A stretch of 49,301 bases of DNA from Paracoccus sp. (in: a-proteobacteria) (GTDB lineage Bacteria > Pseudomonadota > Alphaproteobacteria > Rhodobacterales > Rhodobacteraceae): NCBI GenBank assembly GCA_030538705.1, contig JAUNTL010000012.1, forward strand, positions 1-49,301, read 5' to 3'. Below, piece after piece: positions 42,643 to 49,301 of the stretch; position 1 is the stretch's first letter, and every line of letters starts with the position of its first letter. A program made the translations under genes and the position numbers. The notes under the pieces were generated by a model. The model saw only the letters and a list, made by a program, of their open reading frames with translations. It did no database searches and was not told where the DNA came from.

Positions 42643-43358
42643 CGCGACAGGCCCGGGTTCGGGCCGTCAGCATGGATCCCGGTCGCGGACAGATATCCCA
42701 GCGTCATCAGACGCTCGATCAGGAATTCGCGGCTGCTCTTGATATGGTCCAGCTCGATTCGGGCCGCCGCCGCGCCATCGCCGGCCTCGATGGCATCGAC
42801 CAATGCGGTATGTTCGCCGGAATGCTCTGCCGCCTTGATCGAAAAGTCGATGGCAAAGCGCAGCAGCCTTTCCAGCTCGTCAAAGAGATTTTCTGTCAGG
42901 GTGACGATGCGCCTGTTCCTGCCGCAGCGCGCGATCGCGATATGAAAGCGCCGCGCCACGCGCTGCATCGCGCCGATATCCAGCGGCTCGGCGTATTCGC
43001 GCACGATGTCGCGTAACCCGGCGATTTCGGCGGGTGTTGCGTGGCGCGCAGCCTGCCGCGCGGCATGCGGGCCAATGGCCGCGCGCAGATCGAGAAGCTC
43101 ATGCACAGCCTGAAAGGTGATTGGGGCAATGCGGTAGCCGCTGCGCGGTATGATCATGACCAGCCCGTCAGCGGCCAGTTTCTGCATCGCATCGCGCACA
43201 GGGGTTTTGGACACCTGATAGCGTGCGGCAATCGCATTCGAATCCAGTGTCATCCCCGGTGCAACCACACAGCGCATGATGTCCTGGCGCAGCGCGAGAT
43301 AGATCCGTTCAGATACGGGGATGGTGGCGATGGCCGCGGGGCTGGTATCAGGGGTCAT
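42639..43358 (-). CDS. GntR-family regulator (FadR subfamily)
   Basis: The 239-residue protein has an N-terminal GntR winged HTH (about residues 15-80, SNAIAARYQVSKTPVRDAMQKLAADG) and a helical FCD effector domain (about 85-225) with the usual His/Asp metal pocket residues. It sits inside the importer operon between the permease gene (22 bases upstream) and the Ldh2 gene. It probably represses the operon through the TGATATATCA palindrome upstream of the binding-protein gene. Confidence 0.88.
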   Translation of the reverse strand: MTPDTSPAAIATIPVSERIYLALRQDIMRCVVAPGMTLDSNAIAARYQVSKTPVRDAMQKLAADGLVMIIPRSGYRIAPITFQAVHELLDLRAAIGPHAARQAARHATPAEIAGLRDIVREYAEPLDIGAMQRVARRFHIAIARCGRNRRIVTLTENLFDELERLLRFAIDFSIKAAEHSGEHTALVDAIEAGDGAAAARIELDHIKSSREFLIERLMTLGYLSATGIHADGPNPGLSR

Positions 43359-43380
43359 GGTCGCTGCGCTCCGCGGTTTG

Positions 43381-44196
43381 TCAATGCCTGGCCCAGGGCA
43401 CGAAACGCCGCTCCAGCGCCTCGAGCGCGAGGATGGTCAGATAGCCCATGACCGAGATCACCACGATGCCGACGAACATCCGTGACACGGCAAAGGTCTG
43501 CCATGATGCCCAGATGAAAAAGCCGACACCGTTACGCGCGCCCAGAAACTCCGCTGCCGCAATGATGATATAGGACGATCCGGCCGCCAGCTTCAGCCCG
43601 GTGAAGATATTGGGAAGCGCGGCCGGAAATGCGATACGCCAGAAGGTCTGAAAGCGGCTGGCCCCGGCGTTCCTGGCCACATCCATATAGATCTGCGGCG
43701 TCTGCATGACACCGCCCAGGGTGTTGTAAAACATCAGAAAGAAAACGCCGATGGCGATGACGACATATTTCGACATATCCCCGACCCCAAAGATCAGCAG
43801 GATCAGCGGCAGGATGGCAATCTTTGGCACCGGATAGAGCGCGGCAAAGATCGGGCCGAGAATGCGGCGCGCCGGCCGATAGAGACCGAGGACAAGACCA
43901 AGAATGACGCCGGGTATGGCGCCCATCGCATAGCCCACGCCGACCCTGCGCAGGGTCGCGCCGATATGAACGAACAGCTCCAGGCTCAGCACCATGCGCC
44001 AGGCGGTTTGTGCGATGGCACTGGGGGGCGGAAAGAAACGCTGGTCGATCATGCCCAGCCTGCTCGACAGCTCCCACAGCAGCAAAAGAAGCAATGGGCT
44101 GAAATACGAGGCAAAGCGGAACAGCACCTCGCGGCGCGCCGGCGCCTTGAGCCTGCGCAGCTCTTCCTCGGTCAGCGGTCGTGGAATGGTGCGCAT
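43381..44196 (-). CDS. ABC transporter permease (SsuC/TauC-like)
   Basis: The 271-residue protein has six or so membrane helices and the EAA loop DVARNAGASRFQTFWRIAFP (about residues 172-191). The family imports sulfonates, nitrate, thiamine precursors or aromatic acids such as phthalate. ATG 44196 starts 1 base after the ATPase stop with GGGG upstream; an ATG at 44217 overlapping the ATPase gene is an alternative. Confidence 0.87.
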   Translation of the reverse strand: MRTIPRPLTEEELRRLKAPARREVLFRFASYFSPLLLLLLWELSSRLGMIDQRFFPPPSAIAQTAWRMVLSLELFVHIGATLRRVGVGYAMGAIPGVILGLVLGLYRPARRILGPIFAALYPVPKIAILPLILLIFGVGDMSKYVVIAIGVFFLMFYNTLGGVMQTPQIYMDVARNAGASRFQTFWRIAFPAALPNIFTGLKLAAGSSYIIIAAAEFLGARNGVGFFIWASWQTFAVSRMFVGIVVISVMGYLTILALEALERRFVPWARH

Positions 44197-44197
44197 C

Positions 44198-45007
44198 TCA
44201 GGCCCCTGTCTCGTCATGTGCGCCCAGCAGGTTCCACACCTGATAGGTCAGATCCCAGAAACGCTTGTCGCGCCGCATCTCCACCACGTCGCGCGGGCGC
44301 TCGAACGGCACGGTCAGATCGGCAATCAATGTGCCGGGGCGCGGCGACATGACCAGCACGCGGTCGGCCAGTGACAGCGCCTCGTCCACGCTGTGGGTGA
44401 TGAAAACCACGGTCTTGCCGGTGCTTTCCCAGATGCTCAGCAGTTCTTGCTGCAAGACCAGCCGGGTCTGCTCATCCAATGCCCCGAACGGTTCATCCAT
44501 CAGCAGGATCTCGCGGTCATCAGCCAATGCGCGTGCCACCGACACCCGCTGTTTCATGCCGCCCGACAGCTGATGAGGCCGCGCATTGGCGAAATCGGCC
44601 AGCCCCGTCAGGGCCAGCAACTCGCCGACCCGCCGGTTCTGATCCGCACGCGAAACCCCCTTCAGGCTGAGCGGCAGGGCAATATTCTGCGCGACAGTCA
44701 GCCATGGCAGCACCGATGCTTCCTGAAAGACCATGGCCGGCGGGGTGTCGCTGTGCAGGCTGACCGTGCCGCTGAGCTGTCGCTCCAGATCGGCGAGAAT
44801 GCGCAGCACGGTGGTCTTGCCGCAACCGCTTGGCCCGACGATACAGACGAATTCGCCCCGCGCGACCGAAAAGCTGAAATCAGATACGGCCACGGTCACG
44901 CGATCCGTATCGCTGTCATAAAATGCCTTGGTCAGGCGGTCGACCTCGATGGCAGGCCGCGCCGGACCGGGCGCGACCTGCGGGTCTGTGCGGGCATGTG
45001 CAGCCAT
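44198..45007 (-). CDS. ABC transporter ATP-binding protein (SsuB/TauB-like)
   Basis: The 269-residue ATPase has Walker A GPSGCGKTT (about residues 58-66), the Q-loop in VFQEASVLPWLTV, signature LSGGMKQRVSVARAL, Walker B ILLMDEPFGALDE and H-loop FITHSVDEAL. These are the standard features of nitrate/sulfonate/bicarbonate-type importers. Its start overlaps the binding-protein stop by TGATG. Confidence 0.9.
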   Translation of the reverse strand: MAAHARTDPQVAPGPARPAIEVDRLTKAFYDSDTDRVTVAVSDFSFSVARGEFVCIVGPSGCGKTTVLRILADLERQLSGTVSLHSDTPPAMVFQEASVLPWLTVAQNIALPLSLKGVSRADQNRRVGELLALTGLADFANARPHQLSGGMKQRVSVARALADDREILLMDEPFGALDEQTRLVLQQELLSIWESTGKTVVFITHSVDEALSLADRVLVMSPRPGTLIADLTVPFERPRDVVEMRRDKRFWDLTYQVWNLLGAHDETGA

Positions 45008-46026
45008 CAGGGCTTGCTCGCGGCAAGCTCATTGGCGCGTTTCAGAAGGTCGAGGCGATAGACCTCGTCAATCTTGGCCTCGCCCTCATATTCCAGCGCC
45101 CCGCGGCTGCGGAAGAATTCTTCCTGTTCGCGCACCGATGCCATGTCGATGGCACCGTCATCCGAGCGGACGGTATAGGGAATGCCGCGCAGCGTATCCG
45201 GTTCCGTCCCGGTGTATTTTGACACGATTTCAAGAATATCGTCGTCGTTCCACCCGCCATTGTCGAGCAGCCGCGCGCCCTTGAGATAGCCGGCGATGAA
45301 CCGCACGACCGCATCTTCATTCGCGTCAACGAAATCCTGATTGAACGCGATAAAGCCAAGCTCGGTGCCGAATGTGTGATTTTCGACCAGACGGCGGCCC
45401 AGCCCCTGCTTTTCCAGTTGCCCGGCGAATGGCTCGATACTCCAGCCCGCTTCCAGCGCCCCATTGGCAAAGGCTGCGGCGGTGGCGGGGGGCGGCAGGA
45501 ACACGGCCTCGACATCCTCGACCGTCAGCCCGCCTTTTTCCAACGCCTTTGCCGTGGAATACATGCCAAAGCCGCCCGGTCCGGGGATGCCGACGCGCTT
45601 GCCCTTCAGATCGGCGGCGGTCCTGATCCCGTCATCCCAGGCCGCCTGTGAGACCATCAGCGGCGAGGGTGAGGGCACGGTGTCGGGCATCCGCGCCATG
45701 GTTGCGATGATCGCAACGGTCGCGCCGCGATCAAGCGCATTGAACAGGCTGGCCCCCCATGTCGCGCCCCCGGCCTCGATATGCCCCGAGGCCAGCATCT
45801 GGATGGTTTCGGCCGTATCGCCCTTGGGTGTCAGCGTCACGTCAACGCCGAATTCGTCGAAAAAGCCCATCTCCTTGGCGACGAAGAACGGGGCGTAATC
45901 GGCAAAGGGCGAATACAGGAACTCGACCTTTGGTTCAGCCTGTGCGGCGGCTGGTGACGAAAAGGACAAGGCGAATGTGGCAGCCGCGGCCATGGTGAAA
46001 ATGTCACGACGCTTGATCGAGAACAT
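45007..46026 (-). CDS. ABC transporter substrate-binding protein (NMT1/SsuA-like)
   Basis: The 339-residue periplasmic protein opens with a basic, hydrophobic signal sequence with a pair of arginines (KRRD) and a cleavage site after AAA-QA near residue 28. The mature part has the NMT1/THI5-like fold: YSPFADYAPFFVAKEMGFF (about 37-55), GATWGASLFNAL and GKRVGIPGPGGFG (about 142-154). The ligand could be a small organic acid, sulfonate or heterocycle. It is the first gene of the minus-strand operon, with a GGGGGG site before ATG 46026. Confidence 0.87.
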   Translation of the reverse strand: MFSIKRRDIFTMAAAATFALSFSSPAAAQAEPKVEFLYSPFADYAPFFVAKEMGFFDEFGVDVTLTPKGDTAETIQMLASGHIEAGGATWGASLFNALDRGATVAIIATMARMPDTVPSPSPLMVSQAAWDDGIRTAADLKGKRVGIPGPGGFGMYSTAKALEKGGLTVEDVEAVFLPPPATAAAFANGALEAGWSIEPFAGQLEKQGLGRRLVENHTFGTELGFIAFNQDFVDANEDAVVRFIAGYLKGARLLDNGGWNDDDILEIVSKYTGTEPDTLRGIPYTVRSDDGAIDMASVREQEEFFRSRGALEYEGEAKIDEVYRLDLLKRANELAASKP

Positions 46027-46142
46027 GCGCGAACCCCCCTTTGCGCAAAAATGTCTTTCGTTTGGTGGTTCCGGCGGCCCTCCCTCCGCGGTGGACCCGG
46101 TGCGAAAGCGCCGAATCCTGAACCAACCCTGCCAGGCTAAAT

Positions 46143-46170
46143 CTGATATATCAGTTAGGCAATTTGATAT
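46143..46170. promoter_or_regulatory. Palindrome CTGATATATCAG with half-site, candidate GntR operator
   Basis: CTGATATATCAG (46143-46154) is a perfect 12-bp palindrome, and TGATAT recurs at 46165-46170, about two helical turns away. It lies 117 bases upstream of the binding-protein gene that heads the GntR-containing operon and in the shared region before the divergent AcxR-like gene, so it might affect either side. Confidence 0.5.
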
Positions 46171-46305
46171 TTTCATAGATGGTGGAAAATTCTGGCCTGC
46201 GAATCGGCGGCCATGCTGCGACTTGACAGTTGCTAAATCTAAGTAAAGCCTTGCGGAGCGCTTGCATCCTGCGCCGGCGCTGCGTCATCGTTCGGGGAGG
46301 GACGG

Positions 46306-48108
46306 ATGGGGCTGAATATCACCAAGCGCGATTGGGAGGATTTTGTCGATCGCGGCAAGGTTCCCTCGCGGATTCGCGAGGATGTTCTGGCCAGCTGGCG
46401 CCGGTCGGGGCAGGCGGGTGTCGCGAACCCGACCCACGCACCCCTGCGCAGCGAGGCCGAGCTGCTGACCGCGCGGGCGGTGGCGCGGCGGTTGCGCAAG
46501 GGGGCGGATAACGCGCTGGCGCGGGCGAACTATCTGCTCGCGCATACGGGAAATATCGTGCTGCTGTGCGACCGCTCGGGGGTCGTTCTGGATGCCGGAG
46601 GGGATTCCGGTACTCTCGCGATGGGTCGCGAAAATCACCTGCATCTGGGGGGCGACTGGACCGAAAAGGCCATCGGCACCAATGCCATCGGCACGGCGCT
46701 GCACCTGCGCCGCCCGGTGACGATTCGTTCAGTCGAGCATTTTTGCGAGGCGATCCAGCGCTGGAACTGCGCGGCAACGCCGATCACCGATCCCGGCACC
46801 GGGGCGCTGCTGGGGGTTGTGGATATTTCCTGGCCCGACGATCTGACCCAGCCCAATGCCGCCGCGCTGTCGGCGGCGCTGGCGGCGCAGGTCGAGGCCG
46901 ATCTGACCCGGATGCTGGCGCTGGAACATGAAACGCTGATCGAGCGGCTGCACCTGCGCCGTCTGCGGCGTGGCAATGAGCCGATGCTGATCATGGACCG
47001 GGCAGGCAATGATGTCTTTACCACCGAGGGGTTTTTGCGTTTCTGCGACGACGATACCGCCCTGAGTGCCCTGCGCGCGCGTATCCCCGAGCTGATCGAC
47101 CAGCCGTCGGACACCATCGCCGAGGCGCTCAGCGACTGTATGCCGGGCACCGATCTTGAGGTGATCGGCTCGCCGGATGAGGCCATCGGGGTCATGATCT
47201 CGCTGCGCAAGCGGCGCGCGGCCAAGCCCGATCCGGGGGCCGAGCTGATGCGTATCGGGCAGGCCGGCGCGGTATCAGCGGCTCTTTGTGCGCAGGCGGA
47301 AAGGCTGGCGCGGACGATGATACCGCTGCTGCTTGAGGGCGAGGCGGGCGTCGGCAAGACCTTTCTGGCGCAGGCGATCCACCGCGCCAGCCCGCAGGCC
47401 CAGGGCCCGTTCGAGATGATCGACTGTTCGATCCTGACGCCCGACACGCTGCGCGAGGATCTGGCGCATGGCGCGCGGCTGACGCAGGACGGTGCAGGCA
47501 GGGTTTTGTGCCTCAACAGTCCCGGCGCGGCCTGTGACGAGGTCCAGAAACTGCTGTTAAGCCTTGTCGAGCTGGCCGTGCAGGCCGGCAGCCGGATCAT
47601 CGCCTTGTCCAGCCGCCCGCTTTATCCGGCGATGCAGGCGGGCGCGTTTCGCAGCGATCTCTATCACCGCATTGCCGCCGCGCGGCTGGTGATCACGCCG
47701 CTGCATGAGCGCCCCGGCGAAATCGCCGCCACGCTGAAAATGGTGACGCGCCACCACGCCGATACCACCGGCGGGCGGAACCTTAACTTTACCTCGGGCG
47801 CGATGGCGGCGCTGCAAAGCTATCGCTGGCCGGGAAATCTGCGCGAGATGTCCAATCTCGTCGCCACGCTGGACGCGCTGTCCTCGACCGGGCTGATCGA
47901 CCTGCCGACCCTGCCGCCAGAAATCCGGACACCTGTCCGACAGCGTCCGTCCGACACGCTGCGCGGTGGCGAAAGGCTGCGTATTCTGGAGGCGATCGAG
48001 GCCGAGGGCGGAAATTTATCCCGCACCGCCAAGCGGTTGGGGATCGCGCGTTCGACGCTTTATCTGAAACTGGATGCCTATGGGATACCGCGAACCGGCC
48101 GCGATTGA
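46306..48108 (+). CDS. acxR: AcoR/AcxR-type Fis-family regulator with degenerate AAA domain
   Basis: The 600-residue protein has the acetoin/acetone regulator layout: N-terminal sensor with GAF-like domain (about residues 70-205, including GTNAIGTAL), AAA+ domain (about 325-540) and Fis-type HTH (about 555-595). Walker A (GEAGVGKT, 345-352) and an arginine-finger region (FRSDLYHRI) are kept. The GAFTGA loop that contacts sigma-54 is missing between residues 375 and 398, and Walker B lacks the acidic DE (GRVLCLNSP). It is therefore unlikely to work as a standard sigma-54 activator. It lies directly before acxA and probably controls acetone carboxylase. The symbol is from context. Confidence 0.82.
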   Translation: MGLNITKRDWEDFVDRGKVPSRIREDVLASWRRSGQAGVANPTHAPLRSEAELLTARAVARRLRKGADNALARANYLLAHTGNIVLLCDRSGVVLDAGGDSGTLAMGRENHLHLGGDWTEKAIGTNAIGTALHLRRPVTIRSVEHFCEAIQRWNCAATPITDPGTGALLGVVDISWPDDLTQPNAAALSAALAAQVEADLTRMLALEHETLIERLHLRRLRRGNEPMLIMDRAGNDVFTTEGFLRFCDDDTALSALRARIPELIDQPSDTIAEALSDCMPGTDLEVIGSPDEAIGVMISLRKRRAAKPDPGAELMRIGQAGAVSAALCAQAERLARTMIPLLLEGEAGVGKTFLAQAIHRASPQAQGPFEMIDCSILTPDTLREDLAHGARLTQDGAGRVLCLNSPGAACDEVQKLLLSLVELAVQAGSRIIALSSRPLYPAMQAGAFRSDLYHRIAAARLVITPLHERPGEIAATLKMVTRHHADTTGGRNLNFTSGAMAALQSYRWPGNLREMSNLVATLDALSSTGLIDLPTLPPEIRTPVRQRPSDTLRGGERLRILEAIEAEGGNLSRTAKRLGIARSTLYLKLDAYGIPRTGRD

Positions 48109-48232
48109 CTTTGCGTCCGCAGCGTGACCGTCAGAGCGTTCGATAATCGGACAACTGCGCCCCGGTGAAAAAGCCAACCTGAGCAGACGTGCCGCATCCA
48201 TGCCGCGCGTGATGTGAAGGGAGGACGTCACA

Positions 48233-49301
48233 TTGCCACTCGACAAGAAAAATAACCGGACCGTGCAGGTGCTAGGCATCGACGCGGGCGGAACCATGAC
48301 TGACACGTTCTTTGTGGACAGCGACGGGGATTTCGTCGTCGGAAAAGCCCAGTCAACCCCGCAAAACGAAGCGCTCGGCCTGATCGAATCCAGCCGCGAA
48401 GGGCTGGAACACTGGGGCCTGTCGCTGGACGATGCGCTTGGGTCCATCCAGACCGGGGTTTATTCCGGCACCGCGATGCTGAACCGCGTGGTGCAGCGCA
48501 AGGGCCTGAAATGCGGGCTGATCGTCAATGCGGGGATGGAGGATTTCCACCGCATGGGCCGCGCCATTCAGGCCTATCTGGGATTCGCCTATGAAGATCG
48601 CATTCATCTTAACACTCATTACTTCGATGAACCTCTGGTCCCGCGCCACCTGACCCGCGGCGTGATGGAGCGGGTCGATATGTTCGGCACCGTGGTCATC
48701 CCGCTGCGCGAGGATGAGGCCGTTACCGCCGCGCGCGAACTGATTGCGCAGGATGTCGAAGGGATCGTGATCTCGTTCCTGCACAGCTATAAGAACCCGG
48801 CCCATGAACGCCGCGTCCGTGATATCGTCAAGGCCGAGGTCGAGGCGGCGGGCAAGGAGATCCCGGTCTTTGCCTCGACCGATTATTACCCGGTGCGCAA
48901 GGAAACCCATCGCACCAACACGACGATCCTCGAGGCTTATGCGGCCGAACCGTCGCGTCAGACGCTGAAAAAGATCACGGCGGCCTTCAAGGAAAACGGG
49001 TCGAAATTCGATTTCCGCGTGATGGCCACCCATGGCGGCACGATCTCGTGGAAGGCCAAGGAGCTAGCCCGCACCATCGTCTCTGGTCCCATCGGCGGCG
49101 TGATCGGGGCGAAATATCTCGGCGAGGTGCTGGGTTACAAGAATATCGCCTGTTCCGACATCGGCGGCACGTCCTTTGACGTCGCGCTGATCACGCAGGG
49201 CGAGCTGACGATCAAGAACGACCCGGACATGGCCCGGCTTGTGCTGAGCCTCCCCCTCGTGGCCATGGACTCGGTCGGCGCCGGCGCGGGCAGCTTTATC
49301 C
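48233..49301 (+). CDS. acxA: Acetone carboxylase beta subunit, 5' part (cut by window edge)
   Basis: The first 356 codons are present. The protein belongs to the hydantoinase/oxoprolinase family, with the ATP-binding VLGIDAGGTMTDTFFVD (about residues 13-29), SGTAMLNRVVQRKGLKCGL, ATHGGTISWKAKELARTIVS, GPIGGVIGAKYLGE and CSDIGGTSFDVAL blocks, very close to AcxA of acetone carboxylase. That enzyme carboxylates acetone to acetoacetate using ATP as an AcxABC complex. The start is TTG, with AAGGGAGG 8 bases upstream. The divergent-strand frames here are shadows. AcxC and AcxB genes are expected to the right. Confidence 0.88.
   Translation, partial: MPLDKKNNRTVQVLGIDAGGTMTDTFFVDSDGDFVVGKAQSTPQNEALGLIESSREGLEHWGLSLDDALGSIQTGVYSGTAMLNRVVQRKGLKCGLIVNAGMEDFHRMGRAIQAYLGFAYEDRIHLNTHYFDEPLVPRHLTRGVMERVDMFGTVVIPLREDEAVTAARELIAQDVEGIVISFLHSYKNPAHERRVRDIVKAEVEAAGKEIPVFASTDYYPVRKETHRTNTTILEAYAAEPSRQTLKKITAAFKENGSKFDFRVMATHGGTISWKAKELARTIVSGPIGGVIGAKYLGEVLGYKNIACSDIGGTSFDVALITQGELTIKNDPDMARLVLSLPLVAMDSVGAGAGSFI

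Noticed and set aside
48223..48236. GG-N10-GC arrangement before acxA, resembling a sigma-54 -24/-12 promoter
   Set aside because: It overlaps the acxA ribosome site and TTG start, and only the TTGC part matches the consensus. A promoter here would leave the N-terminal codons untranscribed.
1..49301. CRISPR arrays, tRNA or rRNA genes, insertion sequences
   Set aside because: No regularly spaced repeats, cloverleaf-like sequence, ribosomal RNA core sequence or transposase was seen on reading through the window. Short or unusual elements could have been missed without a covariance search.

Overview
The window is GC-rich DNA from an alphaproteobacterium. Dense catabolic operons, ATGA/TGATG gene overlaps, many single-operon regulators, a TRAP-free mix of tripartite tricarboxylate and ABC importers, and an acxR-acxA acetone carboxylase pair all point to the Rhodobacteraceae, most plausibly a Paracoccus-like organism. 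This assignment is inferred from gene content. No rRNA, tRNA, CRISPR array or intact insertion sequence was seen.

Left end (1-3.2 kb): the start of a malic enzyme gene, a secreted PRC-barrel protein and a Crp-type regulator, all on the minus strand. They are followed by a scar (1939-3100) holding three broken genes: a phage-type helix-turn-helix gene, a DUF6362-like gene and the C-terminal end of a FAD-linked oxidase. Each carries an in-frame stop or frameshift.

3.2-12.5 kb: a gallate/4-oxalomesaconate-type ring-cleavage locus. It contains a LysR regulator with two N-terminal HTH domains, a DUF1932 dehydrogenase, and the operon galB-like hydratase / VOC extradiol dioxygenase / LigK-GalC-type aldolase / GalD-type tautomerase. 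A minus-strand TctA-TctC-TctB importer lies beside it. The dioxygenase is type I (VOC), whereas the known gallate and protocatechuate enzymes feeding this pathway are LigB-type.

12.8-22 kb: a coherent, apparently undescribed catabolic regulon. It has a RutA/SfnG-like flavin monooxygenase, RibB, two flavin reductases, a RidA protein, an arylformamidase-like hydrolase, an MFS carrier, a two-component Rieske oxygenase and an AraC regulator. Three direct-repeat operators (GGATAG half-sites exactly 22 bp apart) sit before its three transcription units. Together these look like uptake, oxygenation, flavin-dependent ring opening and hydrolysis of a nitrogen-containing compound.

22-31 kb: an amino-acid locus with an Lrp regulator, ornithine cyclodeaminase, a CtlX-type citrulline hydrolase, a LysR regulator, a polar amino-acid ABC importer, an Ldh2-type oxidoreductase and an unusual ureohydrolase homologue. 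Citrulline to ornithine to proline can be read from the first enzymes.

31-46 kb: an ArsR/MFS pair with a probably leaderless regulator mRNA. Then a mixed lactone/hydroxyacid locus with a CatR-like LysR, PcaD, SDR, CatC, YciI, AtoE-type carrier, hydroxyacyl-CoA-type dehydrogenase and cyclase. Then a seven-gene minus-strand operon with an SsuABC/TauABC-like importer, GntR regulator, Ldh2 oxidoreductase, BAAT-type hydrolase and DUF1684 protein. Right end (46.3-49.3 kb): an AcoR/AcxR-like activator that lacks the sigma-54 contact loop, then the 5' part of acxA, cut by the window edge.
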